Positions 10,184 through 19,820 of a stretch of DNA of 64,000 bases are shown piece after piece. The stretch is from positions 930,001 through 994,000 of the forward strand of contig CAVQYQ010000005.1 of NCBI GenBank assembly GCA_963718195.1, given 5' to 3'. This DNA comes from MADRE3 sp963718195. Lineage in GTDB: Bacteria > Desulfobacterota > Desulfobulbia > Desulfobulbales > Desulfocapsaceae. Position 1 is the first letter of the stretch; every line of letters starts with the position of its first letter. The notes under the pieces are model-generated. The model saw only the letters and a list, made by a program, of their open reading frames with translations. It had not been told where the DNA came from and searched no databases. The translations under genes and the position numbers were made by a program.

Positions 10184-10854
10184 CGAGCGGCTTGTTTGAG
10201 GCGGTCAATATCTATAAGACATATCGTACCGGCTTGAAGGACCTTCAAGTTTTACAGGATATCAACATCTCTGTGGAGGCTGGTGAAATGACGGCCATTA
10301 CCGGGGCGTCCGGTTCCGGGAAGACAACGCTGCTCCAGATTCTTGGAACCCTGGCGGCGCCAACGAGCGGTGAACTGCTGTTCAAAAATGAAAACCTTCA
10401 TGAAAAGAGTGAAAAAGAACTTGCAGAATTCAGGAATGTCTCCCTCGGCTTTATTTTCCAGTTTCATCATCTCCTCCCCGAATTCAGCGCCCTGGAAAAT
10501 GTGATGATGCCAGCCTTGATCGCCGGCAGGTCAAGACAGCAGGCGTTATCACCTGCCCGCGAACTGCTGGCCGCAGTAGAACTCGACCAGCGGGAAGACC
10601 ATCGGGTCAGTGAACTCTCTGGTGGAGAGCAACAGCGGACCGCACTTGCCCGGGCACTGATCATGAAACCGGATCTGCTGCTTGCCGATGAACCGACCGG
10701 TAACCTCGACAGCCGTGCTGGCAGGCTCGTTTTCGACCTCCTTCAAAATCTCTGTCGCCAGCGGTCCCTTGCGGTATTGATGGTTACTCATAATATGGAG
10801 CTTGCCGACAAGATGGATCGTCGTTTAACCCTTCAGGACGGCAAACTAGTCTGA
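10180..10854 (+). CDS. lolD: LolD lipoprotein-releasing ABC transporter ATPase
   Basis: The 224-residue ATP-binding subunit has Walker A G-A-S-G-S-G-K-T-T (about residue 41), the Q-loop, the ABC signature L-S-G-G-E-Q-Q-R, Walker B L-L-L-A-D-E-P-T-G-N-L-D and the switch histidine in M-V-T-H-N. It overlaps the permease gene by four bases (ATGA), so the two are co-translated. The F-Q-F-H-H-L-L-P-E-F segment after the Q-loop is typical of LolD/MacB-type ATPases. Confidence 0.95.
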   Translation: MTSGLFEAVNIYKTYRTGLKDLQVLQDINISVEAGEMTAITGASGSGKTTLLQILGTLAAPTSGELLFKNENLHEKSEKELAEFRNVSLGFIFQFHHLLPEFSALENVMMPALIAGRSRQQALSPARELLAAVELDQREDHRVSELSGGEQQRTALARALIMKPDLLLADEPTGNLDSRAGRLVFDLLQNLCRQRSLAVLMVTHNMELADKMDRRLTLQDGKLV

Positions 10855-10876
10855 ATATTTCACGAGAGTAAAGGAG

Positions 10877-11413
10877 ATGGACAGGACGGGAGAAAAGGCT
10901 GACCAATTTGTGCTGACCAGCCAGTCAAACAAGCGGGTAAAACTGAGCGACTTCAGGGGAGAGTGGCTGTGGATGGTATTCCACCGGCACCTCGGCTGAC
11001 TGCCCTGCCAGGATCACCTGTCACAGTTGTGGCACCACCAGACAACGTTGGACAACCTGAAAATTACGATTTTACCGATCAGTTTTCACCATCCGCCAAT
11101 CACAGCGCTTGCCGCTGCCGGTGATGCTCCACCGCTTGACTTCTATCTCGATCTTGAAAAAGCGCTCTATCACCATTACGGTATGTTTTCCGCTGGATTC
11201 TGGGATTTATGGGGAGTCAGGACCTGGCTTGCCTACCTGAAATTGCTGGTAAAGGGCCATAAAATGAGCAAATCAGACGGTGACGTGGAGCAAAGGGGCG
11301 GCGATGTCGTCATTGATCCAGCAGGTATTATTAAGGTTCACCATGTTGGCAGTGGACCGGGGGACAGGCCGGATATCGAGACGATCCTGGAAATGATAAA
11401 AACCAGCCAATAA
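10877..11413 (+). CDS. Peroxiredoxin-like (AhpC/TSA, thioredoxin fold) selenoprotein, TGA read as Sec
   Basis: From ATG 10877 the frame reads a thioredoxin-fold AhpC/TSA start: G-E-K-A-D-Q-F-V-L-T, L-S-D-F-R-G-E, then W-M-V-F-H-R-H-L-G. An in-frame TGA at 10997-10999 follows, and then L-P-C and 134 further residues to TAA. Family members have C-x-x-C at this spot (R-H-x-G-C-P-x-C), so TGA replaces the first, redox-active Cys and gives a U-L-P-C motif at residues 41-44. Without readthrough only a 40-residue stub is made. A small hairpin with G in its apical loop lies 25 bases downstream (11019-11034), where a bacterial SECIS should be. Total 178 residues including Sec. Likely a thiol/selenol peroxidase or reductase; substrate unknown. 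AAGGAG touches the ATG, so initiation may be weak. lolD ends 22 bp upstream. Confidence 0.8.
11019..11034 (+). promoter_or_regulatory. Candidate bacterial SECIS apical hairpin
   Basis: TGTCAC and GTGGCA form a six-pair stem (one U-G pair) closing an AGTT loop, so G and U sit in the apical loop. The loop begins 26 bases after the TGA at 10997. Bacterial SECIS elements are short coding-region hairpins at about this distance with a G in the first positions of the loop, which binds SelB. The structure was folded by eye only. Confidence 0.55.
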
Positions 11414-11425
11414 AGAAAAATATCT

Positions 11426-11444
11426 CCGGCGGGACACCTGCCGG
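11426..11444 (+). terminator. Hairpin after the selenoprotein gene (weak terminator)
   Basis: CCGGCGGG pairs with CCTGCCGG around an ACA loop, twelve bases past the stop codon. There is no strong T run after it (TAATTCC), so it may protect or process the 3' end rather than stop transcription fully. Confidence 0.4.
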
Positions 11445-11465
11445 TAATTCCACACCATTTTCGCT

Positions 11466-12059
11466 ATGAATGAGCTTCACTTGTCCGACAGGGAGCAAGA
11501 GCAGGACATCCTTTTCGGGGTAATCAACCGTTTTATCGGCTACTTTACCAGGCAGGCGCTACCCAATACCAGTAACGATACGACCAACGAGTACCCGTTC
11601 GTGGCCATGGACACTCGGCAGGCATATGAACAGATCCGACTGGCCCGACAATTCCTGCTGGAAACAGGGGCTCCCCCCCGCCCACCTAGATTTATCGATA
11701 TTGGCTGCGGGATTGGCAATATCATGCTTCTGGCCGAGTTGATGGATTTCAAGGTTTTCGGCATTGAAAAAGACACAGGTTCACTGGAAATCGCCCGCAG
11801 CCTTCTCGGCAGAGCAGCGGTCAGCGAAGAAGATATCTGGAATTTTACCCAGCTTGATGAATTTGACGTGGTTTACTATTTCAGGCCATTCTGCGAAAAA
11901 ACACACCAACTGGCATTTGAGCAGCGTATTGAAGACAAACTCAAACCAGGAGCAATTCTTATTGCCAACCGGAAGATGAGCCAGGCAATAAATGACGATC
12001 TTCGCTACCAGAGACTCTCCCCGCAATGGCCGGTCTGGTATCGGGTTCAGCAGCCGTAA
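11466..12059 (+). CDS. Class I SAM-dependent methyltransferase
   Basis: The 197-residue protein carries motif I F-I-D-I-G-C-G-I-G-N (about residues 76-85) and an acidic end of strand beta-2 (F-G-I-E-K-D), which bind S-adenosylmethionine. A D-E-F-D-V-V-Y-Y strand precedes the region that usually holds catalytic residues. The N-terminal 70 residues are helical and not recognised. No substrate can be assigned; the fold also fits small-molecule and rRNA methylases. It is co-directional with the selenoprotein gene 52 bp upstream and has no clear Shine-Dalgarno. Confidence 0.7.
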   Translation: MNELHLSDREQEQDILFGVINRFIGYFTRQALPNTSNDTTNEYPFVAMDTRQAYEQIRLARQFLLETGAPPRPPRFIDIGCGIGNIMLLAELMDFKVFGIEKDTGSLEIARSLLGRAAVSEEDIWNFTQLDEFDVVYYFRPFCEKTHQLAFEQRIEDKLKPGAILIANRKMSQAINDDLRYQRLSPQWPVWYRVQQP

Positions 12060-12161
12060 GCACCCTGCAACAGCCCCGTAAACGCCCTAAATCCTCAACA
12101 CCATTTTAACTGTAAAACACCGGTGAGCATTCCTGCTGTTGACTGTTACATACTAGAAAAG

Positions 12162-12190
12162 TTGAAAATATTTGCTATTAGCAATGTTAT
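12162..12190 (+). promoter_or_regulatory. Possible sigma-70 promoter for the cyclodeaminase-like gene
   Basis: TTGAAA and TGTTAT are separated by 17 bases in an AT-rich stretch, 57 bp upstream of the ATG at 12247. Match is moderate and made by eye. Confidence 0.3.
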
Positions 12191-12246
12191 AGATTAGCTA
12201 CTGAACATGTCACGTCCCGAAAAACCCACCCGGACCAGGAGCCCGT

Positions 12247-13215
12247 ATGCCAGATGTATACAACCTCGAACAGATCAAGTCAGTATGTGAAAATCTTAAC
12301 TTCACAGATGTAATTGAAGCTGGGTTTGCGGCATATTCTCGAGGAGAGGTTGTCGTTCCTCCCGTTGGTGAACTCTCTTTTCAGGCCCCACCCGGAGACA
12401 CCCATATCAAGTACGGCTATATCAAAGATGACGACACCTTTGTCATAAAGATCGCTTCTGGCTTCTATGATAATCCCGGTCAGGGGCTCCCCTCTAACTC
12501 AGGATTAATGCTCGTTTTTTCACAGAGGACAGGGATATTGCAGGCGATCCTCTTTGACGAGGGCTATCTGACCGATGTTCGTACAGCCGTTGCCGGTCAG
12601 ATCGTGACAAAATATCTCGCCCCAGCCAATATTTCTTCCATAGGAATCTTCGGTACCGGCATCCAGGCCAGGATGCAGGTGTCCTATCTGAAAGAAATCA
12701 CCAACTGTAGAAAGGTTATGGCCTGGGGACGTTCTGATGCAGGACTGGCTGATTACAAGATAACGATGGAAAGAGATGGGTTTCAGGTGGAAACGACCAG
12801 GGATGCCGAGGAAGTGGCCAGCAACTGTAATCTCCTGATAACGGCGACACCGTCCCAGCAGCCACTGATTTTTGCGGAGATGATTCGTCCCGGAACCCAT
12901 ATAACAGCCATGGGCTCAGACACCTCCGATAAGCAGGAGCTGGATCCCAGAATTCTGCAGCGGGCAGATCTTGTGATTGCCGACAGTATTGCTCAATGTC
13001 TGGAGCGCGGTGAGATTTCAAAAGCGCTCATGGCTGGATTGATAACGCAAGACATTGTTCTCGAGCTTGGCAATATTATCAGGGGGCAGGATTCCAGGCG
13101 GTCATCTGATGAACAGATAACCGTGGCAGATCTGACCGGCGTTGCCGTTCAGGATATACAGATTGCCAAGGCTGTCTGTGCAGAACTCCTGGGTCCCTCG
13201 CCCGAAAGCAAGTAA
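12247..13215 (+). CDS. Ornithine cyclodeaminase / mu-crystallin family protein
   Basis: The 322-residue protein fits the OCD/mu-crystallin family in length and layout. An N-terminal substrate domain carries H-I-K-Y-G-Y and K-I-A-S-G-F near residues 60-75. A Rossmann domain with the dinucleotide motif G-I-F-G-T-G-I-Q-A-R (about residue 134) is followed by W-G-R and I-T-A-T-P. The conserved acidic motif M-G-S-D (family G-A-D-x-x-G-K-x-E) is present. Known members deaminate ornithine to proline, reduce imino acids or act as alanine dehydrogenases; this sequence alone does not decide. It is followed, beyond a MITE copy, by threonine synthase. Confidence 0.85.
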   Translation: MPDVYNLEQIKSVCENLNFTDVIEAGFAAYSRGEVVVPPVGELSFQAPPGDTHIKYGYIKDDDTFVIKIASGFYDNPGQGLPSNSGLMLVFSQRTGILQAILFDEGYLTDVRTAVAGQIVTKYLAPANISSIGIFGTGIQARMQVSYLKEITNCRKVMAWGRSDAGLADYKITMERDGFQVETTRDAEEVASNCNLLITATPSQQPLIFAEMIRPGTHITAMGSDTSDKQELDPRILQRADLVIADSIAQCLERGEISKALMAGLITQDIVLELGNIIRGQDSRRSSDEQITVADLTGVAVQDIQIAKAVCAELLGPSPESK

Positions 13216-13231
13216 AAAATTATTAACACTG

Positions 13232-13371
13232 GAGCCTTTTGCAAAATGATGATTTTCGTTCAAAGTCAAACCATGCGAAAAAATTTTACCGCAGGCATCG
13301 TTGATATTCCGAGGATAAAAATTTAAGCATAACGAAGAGGTTGAACGAAAAGGGTGTTTTGCAAGTGGCTC
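13232..13371 (+). repeat. MITE-like element, copy 3 of 4
   Basis: A 140 bp copy, GAGCCTTTTGCAAAA to TTTTGCAAGTGGCTC, flanked by ACTG on both sides (13228-13231 and 13372-13375). It is inserted 17 bp after the cyclodeaminase stop and 41 bp before the thrC start, so it may affect expression of the downstream gene. Confidence 0.88.
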
Positions 13372-13412
13372 ACTGCTTCTTGTTAACTCATATGACCCTA
13401 GAAAAAACAGAG

Positions 13413-14859
13413 ATGATTCGCTACAAAAGTACCCGGGGTACCACACCCCCTGTTGGTTTTGATGAGGCAATATTAAGCGGTTTTGCCGCCGATGGTGGGT
13501 TATTCGTCCCGGATACTATTCCATTATTTAACCCTGCCGAACTGGAGGAAATGGCTCAGCTCGAATACCTGGCCCTGGCTGAACGGATAATACGTCGTTT
13601 CATAGATCCTGTGATTATGCCGGACCATGACCTCAGGAAACTCCTTCGGAATTCGTTTCTCTACTTTGATGCAGAAGAAACTGTACCTGTGGATCTACCT
13701 TAACCAGAGCGACCTCCATGTCCTTGAGCTTTTCCACGGGCCGACCCTGTCTTTCAAGGATATCGCCATGGGGTTTCTAATCAACTGCATGGACTATTTT
13801 CTCGCACGCCGGGGTGAGAAGCTCTCCCTTGTCCTGGCAACCACCGGTGATACCGGTCCCGCCGCCGCCTACGCTTCCGCGGGGAAGAAAACGCTGGAGT
13901 GCTGGCCTCTGTATCCCAAAGGAATGATTTCTGAGGAACAGGAGCGCCAGATGACCACCCTCGATGCCGCAAACGTTCATCCGGTTGGGGTCGAAGGCTG
14001 TGCCAGCGGCGGAGATGACCTCGACATTATCGTGGCAAACCTTTTTGCAGATCCAGAACAAAAAGAAGAACTCAAGCTGTCAAGTGTCAACTCCATAAAC
14101 TGGTGCCGCGTCATGGCGCAGACCGTCCATTATTTCTTTGCCTACTTCAGGACAGTAGACAAGGTTGGTGATGAAATTATCTTCTCGGTACCAACGGGCG
14201 CCTTCGGCAACCTCTGCGCCGGATCTATCGCCCGGTCAATGGGGCTGCCGGTTAACCAGTTTATCTGTGCTACCAACGATAACGGCACCCTGCACCGGTT
14301 ATTCAGCAACGGAATCCTCTCGCGCCAGGAGTTGAAGCAGACCGTTTCATCGGCCATCGACATCGTTGTCCCCTACAATTTCTGGCGTTTTCTCTACTTA
14401 ACCTGTGGTCAGGACCCGGCCTCCGTGAAGATGTACATGAGCCTGTTTGAAGAACAGGGAATGATAGAATTCCCCGCTGCCCTCTGGAATAAATTGCGCC
14501 AGGGTTTTATCTCATATTCCATCTCAGACACAGAGACGCTTGACACCATGCGCTCAATCTACCGGGGACCCGACGGCTACCTGCTCGACCCCCATGGCGC
14601 TGTAGCAGTCGCCGCTGCAAAACGGTATCAGGAAGAAACAGCTGCAGAATTGAAAATTGTCTGCCTGGCGACCGCTCATCCGGCAAAATTTCCACTGGTG
14701 ATCCAGCAAACGTTGGAACAGGGAGAAGAGCTGCCAGAAGCTGCCCTGCACCAGACACTGGAACAGGCTAAAAACAGATTTCATCACCTGCGAACCTGTC
14801 ACTATGGTAATCTCGAACAGGCACTGACCAGGGCAATGAAGCGACAATTACTCAAGTAA
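13413..14859 (+). CDS. thrC: Threonine synthase (one frameshift as sequenced)
   Basis: PLP enzyme converting O-phosphohomoserine to threonine. The N-terminus M-I-R-Y-K-S-T-R-G matches the family start, so I prefer ATG 13413 over ATG 13392. The lysine motif L-S-F-K-D-I-A (PLP Schiff base) and A-T-T-G-D-T-G (phosphate contact) are present, followed by S-V-N-S-I-N-W and P-T-G-A-F-G-N. The frame breaks at 13695-13699: one extra base separates E-E-T-V-P-V-D-L from L-N-Q-S-D-L-H-V-L-E-L-F-H-G-P-T. Repaired, the protein is about 481 residues. A homoserine kinase-like gene follows 24 bp later, supporting threonine synthesis. Confidence 0.92.
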
Positions 14860-14883
14860 TCATTAACAGAGCAGCAAAAAGAG

Positions 14884-15822
14884 ATGGCACACTATACACT
14901 CCTCGATCGACACGGCCTTGAAAGGATCCTAGAAAACTATCGACTGGGCACACCTGAAAATATTACATCCCTTGATGGCGGTCAGGCCAATTCAAGCAGT
15001 ATCATTTCCACCACATCCGGGAAATACGTTATTTCCGTTTGTGACGAGAAAAATTTTGAGGAGCTCCAACGATTGACCGGTACGCTGGAACATCTCGAGA
15101 AATCCGGTATCGCAACCACGCGTTTGATCAGAACGAAGGATGACCGCCCTTTCATCGAATATGACGACAAACCAGTATATATAAAAGAGTTCATTGAAGG
15201 TATTGTGCCGGATTCACTTACCCCAGGCATGACGAGCCAGCTCGGTGTTGCCCTGGCACGTCTGCACGAAGTTGTACCGCCCGATGATCTCTCAGACAGT
15301 TTTCCCTACGGAATCGAGGCGTTCAGCGAGATAATTGACGAAAAGGATTCATTCCCACGTTGGTTGCGTGAAAAAACAGCGTATCTCGAGAAATGCATCA
15401 ACCCTGAGCTGCCCAAAGGACTAATACACGGCGACCTGTTTCATGACAATACTGTTTTCCGGGGGCAACAACTTGCCGCACTTCTTGACTTTGAGGAAGT
15501 CTGTAACTACTTCCTGATTTTTGATCTCGGCATGTGTGCAGCCGGCTGCTGCTGTCCTTCCGGCGAAATTTCTGAGACGCTTACGGCTGCACTGATAAAT
15601 GGATACCAGTCAGTTCGACCTTTGTCGGATCTTGAAAAGAATCTTTTCAAACGCCATATCGAATATAGCGCGGTAGCCACCGCCTTCTGGAGATACCGCC
15701 AGTACAATATCAGGATTCCGGACATCGGCTTGAATGATACCTACGAGCCTATGCGTGATCTTGCAGACCAGATCGGTGTACTGGACAATGACCAGTTTAT
15801 GCAGAAAGTGTTCTCCCAATGA
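14884..15822 (+). CDS. Homoserine kinase type II-like phosphotransferase (APH fold)
   Basis: The 312-residue protein has the aminoglycoside-phosphotransferase/ThrB2 fold. The catalytic loop L-I-H-G-D-L-F-H-D-N-T is at about residue 180, followed by the metal-binding L-L-D-F-E-E and a C-terminal helical part. The N-lobe contains G-G-Q-A-N-S-S and an Y-I-K-E-F-I-E-G hinge. Placement 24 bp after threonine synthase, whose substrate is phosphohomoserine, argues for homoserine kinase rather than antibiotic resistance. The C-A-A-G-C-C-C cluster near residue 220 is unusual. AAAGAG precedes the ATG. Confidence 0.75.
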   Translation: MAHYTLLDRHGLERILENYRLGTPENITSLDGGQANSSSIISTTSGKYVISVCDEKNFEELQRLTGTLEHLEKSGIATTRLIRTKDDRPFIEYDDKPVYIKEFIEGIVPDSLTPGMTSQLGVALARLHEVVPPDDLSDSFPYGIEAFSEIIDEKDSFPRWLREKTAYLEKCINPELPKGLIHGDLFHDNTVFRGQQLAALLDFEEVCNYFLIFDLGMCAAGCCCPSGEISETLTAALINGYQSVRPLSDLEKNLFKRHIEYSAVATAFWRYRQYNIRIPDIGLNDTYEPMRDLADQIGVLDNDQFMQKVFSQ

Positions 15823-15892
15823 TCGCCATGTTGGATGCCAGAACGAAATGTTTGATTTTCAGACCTGACCCCGGTTATTTGCGTGGAAAGAT

Positions 15893-16555
15893 ATGATTAT
15901 TCTCAGCGGCATGCAGCCTATCGGATCTGGTGATGACCGGGTGGTCTATCGACACCCGACGGCATCGGACCAGTGCATCAAGATAGCACGGGTTGATTTT
16001 CCAAACAAATTCAAACCGGTTGGCTTTAACAAAAGGCTCTACTGGCTTTCCCGGGCGGGCCAGAACAAATATTTTGATTTTAATTATGTTGATGTGGACT
16101 ATGCGGAGTTTTTAAAAAAAAGAAACTCCGTCCGGACGTTCGCCCATATTCCCTTCTGTTATGGCTACGTTGACACCGACCTTGGGCCAGGAGTGGCCTG
16201 GGAATATATTGCGAATTATGACGGTTCGCCTTCCAACTCATTGAGAGACTTTACGGATAATCCAGAATTGCTTGGCGAAAAACAGAAAGAGTTGATCTGG
16301 CAGGGACTTGAAGATTTTTTTTCATGGCAGCTGGATCAGCTTGTCCTGCTCAGGGAAATTGCCAAAACCAATACCTTAGTCCAGGAGCAACTGGATGGTA
16401 GTTTTAAGCTCTACCATATAGATGCGATCGGCTGTGCTGATCTCATCCCACTGGCCAGATACAGCAGATTAGTGGCAAAACTCCGTATAAAAAGCAAGCT
16501 CGGCCGATTCAGGAAAATAATGGTCGGCTGGCTTGGGGATCCGCCAAGTCGCTAA
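15893..16555 (+). CDS. YrbL-family protein (PhoP network type)
   Basis: A 220-residue protein with an early G-S-G-D-D-R-V-V-Y-R-H-P turn and C-I-K-I-A, which resembles the start of a kinase-like N-lobe, then W-E-Y-I and a late D-A-I-G sequence. These features match the YrbL group, first named as PhoP-regulated proteins; biochemical function is not established. ATG 15893 and ATG 15911 are both possible; GGAAAG lies just before the first. It is convergent with the AsmA-like gene. Confidence 0.65.
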   Translation: MIILSGMQPIGSGDDRVVYRHPTASDQCIKIARVDFPNKFKPVGFNKRLYWLSRAGQNKYFDFNYVDVDYAEFLKKRNSVRTFAHIPFCYGYVDTDLGPGVAWEYIANYDGSPSNSLRDFTDNPELLGEKQKELIWQGLEDFFSWQLDQLVLLREIAKTNTLVQEQLDGSFKLYHIDAIGCADLIPLARYSRLVAKLRIKSKLGRFRKIMVGWLGDPPSR

Positions 16556-16571
16556 TCCTGCGGGTCCGCGC

Positions 16572-19500
16572 TTACCTGTCACCTTCGGGAAATTCTGCAT
16601 CCGTGTCAAGAGGCGGTGACCAATCCCCTTCTTCAAAATAGGTCTCCATTTTTTGTAACAGATGGATTGGCAGGTTCAAGACTCGAAACAGCATGTCCAC
16701 CGGCATGGTGACAATTTCTTTGAGGACAGAATTACTCACCTCCGGATTATCAAGATCGCCCTTTATCTTCAAGGTCACCGAGGTATCTTCACTTTTGCCT
16801 GCCACGACATAGCCGACGATCGGTATTTTCCTCATGTTTTTTCCAGCCTCGCTGGTGAGCTGAATGTCCATGTCAATCTGTCGGGTCGACATATCAATCC
16901 AGCCAGTCCCCGCAGCCTGCAAGACCGGTGACGCCACATCAATTGATTTAAAAACAGTCTTGTTATCACTGTATTTAATACCGACAATGGCGGAACGTAC
17001 CGGCAATCCCTTGGTTTCATATTCGGGAACGGAAAAGGTGACAAGGGCGGGTAAGGTGTTGAGTAACGTCATGGTATTGTTCAGCGTTTTCAGATCTTTA
17101 ATAACCGTATCGTCCAGGGTAATGACAACGGAAAAATCATCATAGCTGCCCATCCCGGCAAGCGCCAGTGTCCCGCCCTGGACGTACGACCCTTCAGCGA
17201 GCGCCCCCATGAATTCATCGTTCAGCTTTTCGCCGTTTATAAAATTTATCTCACCGATTCTGCGCACCTGGAGAAGACCAGCTCCATGGGACAGGTCCAT
17301 CAAGAGTTCATTGTCTCTGTTAACCAGTTGAATACTGTCGGCCAGGATCTTTGACTGGGGGTTCAGATAGAGGTAGCTGTCTTCTGCATAAAGGTTCAGT
17401 TTCACCCCCTGAGCTTCATCCTGCTCTTCCCCCGGTTGCTCAAACAGGTCATCAATGAGCTCTCTGACACCAGCAATATTGAACCCTACGCCCTGTGAGC
17501 GGATATCCAGCTGATCATCATGGTAATTGACTGAGAGGTTATTGTTGACAACCGCTGATACTCCATCCTCCGACACGTTACCATTAATGACAAGGCGATC
17601 ACTCATCACCTCATCCTCCATCAAGAGCAGATAAGGGGATTCAATATCCGCCGTGAAACGATATGGCATCTTCCCGTTGACAGAAGAAATGGCCCCATGA
17701 CCGGATCTTATATTATAGTCTCTGAGCAGCAGGGAACGATCGTAGAGCCGGGTCAGGTCATCGAACTTAACCGACCAGCTCTGCTGATCATCAGCTGTTA
17801 TCCTGACACCGAATTCTTCAAAATTAACATCGAAGACCCCGTCCTTCTCACTGATCTCGACAATGGTCCGGTCCCCGACGTTGATCCTGGTATCGAGATA
17901 CTCATGGATGATATTTAAATGGGTCAGATAGAGCACTCCTTCACTCGTCAGCATATCGAAATCACCGGTAAAATTGCTCATGAGTAAATTACCGTAACTG
18001 AGGCTTCCTGAAGCAATCGTCAGATTGTTTCCCCCATACATGACTTCTGAGGGATAGAGTGTTAACGGCACATTACTCAGACTCCACTCGGAGCTTTCTG
18101 CAGCGCTGATAATCAGTTTATCTGTGTACTTAACCGTGATCGGGGTCTTTGGCTGCTCAAGCTTGAGGTTGTTAACCTGGTATTTGAGCAAATCACAGTC
18201 AAGATGAATACTACCCTTCTTGATTGAAAAATATCCGGAAACTTCAGCAAGAATAGATGACGGCATGGCCAGCGATACAGAAGATATCTGGGCAGACAAA
18301 TCATCGAGCTCTACAGGCGCCCGAAAGGAGCCGATTGTTATTGGCATAGAATCCAGGAACCAGCTCGAATCACCCGCCTCGAGAAAATGTCCCTCAGGAG
18401 AAGCGTGATAGCTGACATCCGGTATTGTGTCGGAAACATCCAGGCTGAGCCTTGATTCCCCGATATCAAAATCCAGGTGCTCAAGATTTATGTCAAGATC
18501 CCACACATCCCTGTCGGCAAAGATCTGACCGGTAACATGAGCTGTAAAGAATTTTTCATAACGGACCTCAAGCTGTTCGAGCAGGACCTCAGAATCTCTG
18601 ACCGAAAACCGAACATCCCTGACATTAAACTCGATACCATCATAGAAGATAACCCCGTTATCGATGGAAAATGAACCAAAGCCGCTGATCTCATCGGTTA
18701 TGATATTGATTATCAGCTGGAAGTCAGCTTCTGTCTCACCCTCTACCTGCAGGAACGGGATCTCTATCGAATAGTAGCTGAGAAGATCGATGAGCGGTTG
18801 GTCAACGATTGCCCCGGTCTTGATATGGGCCGTCAGGATAAAATTGTCAAAATCATTAAAGTTGATCTCCACCCAGCTGCTGCCCACATCGTGTCCGTAG
18901 AAGACAGGGTTCGTCGGCCTGATATCCAGTATTCCGTTTTTAAAAGACGCCCCTGGCCGGTCATCGTAGATCGCTTCAAGGTCGGGTTCAAAGGTGTATG
19001 CCACGTCATCGACCTTAATTTCTGCCTCGAAACTGTGAAACAGACTCATCGGATCACCGTATACATATTCACCTCGCAATTGCAGCAGGTGATAGCGACT
19101 CGCAATTAAATAATCTGTAAACCATTTTGTGGTGTTCGGGGCCATGTCAAAGAGATCGACAAACGGTCTAATGTCGGTGATCACTCCGGCCTCTGCCCCC
19201 CAGAAAGAAACTTTTCGATCGTCTGCCTCAAAGTTCAGCTCTATAGGAAAGCTATTTTCAATATCAGCAATAATCGACCCGGAGACCACTTTATCCCCTT
19301 TCCCAAGGCGGACCCTTCCCGAGGCTGCCAGGCCGATCCGCTCATCGCTCAGGTCCCGGATCACCAGTTGTACCGTTTCCGGTTCAATTGTAATGATTCC
19401 GTCAAGCGTTGTTGCTTCTCTTTTCAGGTTCAGCAGGTAGGAGTGGCCACTATCCTGGCTCAGATCTATATTGAATTCCTGGTCTTCGATCTTCAAAGAC

Positions 19501-19820
19501 TCAATGCTGATTCTTGAGAACAACCTGGAAAGGAACCCAGCCGCCCTGAAAGAGCGGTCAACGATCCCCTGCACATCACTATTCTCCTCACCCTGCTCCC
19601 GAGAAAGAATAGACACAGTACCCAGGTGCAATTCGAGCTTGTCGTTCCAGATAAGCGAGCTGTCTGTAATTGTGGCCTGACCGAGGTCCAGTTGCTCAAC
19701 ACTGATTCCGCTTTTTAACAGGTAAATCCCCGCAAGAACCGATGCACTGATAAATATCAGGATCCCTGCACCTATCCACCTGAGGATCTTTTTACGTTTT
19801 TTAACAGGTTCAATGACCAT
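16572..19820 (-). CDS. Large AsmA-like protein (DUF3971/YhdP type)
   Basis: This 1082-residue protein has a basic N-terminus (K-K-R-K-K) and one transmembrane helix (about residues 15-34). A very long beta-rich periplasmic region follows, with repeated short strands such as V-S-G-Y-F-S-I-K-K-G and I-D-G-K-type turns. Near the end an AsmA-like block (P-I-V-G-Y-V-V-A-G-K, then T-V-T-L-K-I-K-G-D-L-D-N-P) is diagnostic of the DUF3971/AsmA C-terminal domain. Family members (YhdP, TamB, AsmA) are bridge proteins that move phospholipid between the two membranes. It is the second bridge-type gene in the window besides tamB. Confidence 0.8.
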   Translation of the reverse strand: MVIEPVKKRKKILRWIGAGILIFISASVLAGIYLLKSGISVEQLDLGQATITDSSLIWNDKLELHLGTVSILSREQGEENSDVQGIVDRSFRAAGFLSRLFSRISIESLKIEDQEFNIDLSQDSGHSYLLNLKREATTLDGIITIEPETVQLVIRDLSDERIGLAASGRVRLGKGDKVVSGSIIADIENSFPIELNFEADDRKVSFWGAEAGVITDIRPFVDLFDMAPNTTKWFTDYLIASRYHLLQLRGEYVYGDPMSLFHSFEAEIKVDDVAYTFEPDLEAIYDDRPGASFKNGILDIRPTNPVFYGHDVGSSWVEINFNDFDNFILTAHIKTGAIVDQPLIDLLSYYSIEIPFLQVEGETEADFQLIINIITDEISGFGSFSIDNGVIFYDGIEFNVRDVRFSVRDSEVLLEQLEVRYEKFFTAHVTGQIFADRDVWDLDINLEHLDFDIGESRLSLDVSDTIPDVSYHASPEGHFLEAGDSSWFLDSMPITIGSFRAPVELDDLSAQISSVSLAMPSSILAEVSGYFSIKKGSIHLDCDLLKYQVNNLKLEQPKTPITVKYTDKLIISAAESSEWSLSNVPLTLYPSEVMYGGNNLTIASGSLSYGNLLMSNFTGDFDMLTSEGVLYLTHLNIIHEYLDTRINVGDRTIVEISEKDGVFDVNFEEFGVRITADDQQSWSVKFDDLTRLYDRSLLLRDYNIRSGHGAISSVNGKMPYRFTADIESPYLLLMEDEVMSDRLVINGNVSEDGVSAVVNNNLSVNYHDDQLDIRSQGVGFNIAGVRELIDDLFEQPGEEQDEAQGVKLNLYAEDSYLYLNPQSKILADSIQLVNRDNELLMDLSHGAGLLQVRRIGEINFINGEKLNDEFMGALAEGSYVQGGTLALAGMGSYDDFSVVITLDDTVIKDLKTLNNTMTLLNTLPALVTFSVPEYETKGLPVRSAIVGIKYSDNKTVFKSIDVASPVLQAAGTGWIDMSTRQIDMDIQLTSEAGKNMRKIPIVGYVVAGKSEDTSVTLKIKGDLDNPEVSNSVLKEIVTMPVDMLFRVLNLPIHLLQKMETYFEEGDWSPPLDTDAEFPEGDR

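Noticed and set aside
11027..11413. Independent 128-residue protein starting at TTG 11027
   Set aside because: It lacks the thioredoxin-fold start and active-site motif, which are found in the same frame upstream of the TGA.
13341..13412. Longer threonine synthase start inside the repeat
   Set aside because: These codons lie in the MITE copy and its flank, and homologues start at the M-I-R-Y-K-S-T-R-G sequence.
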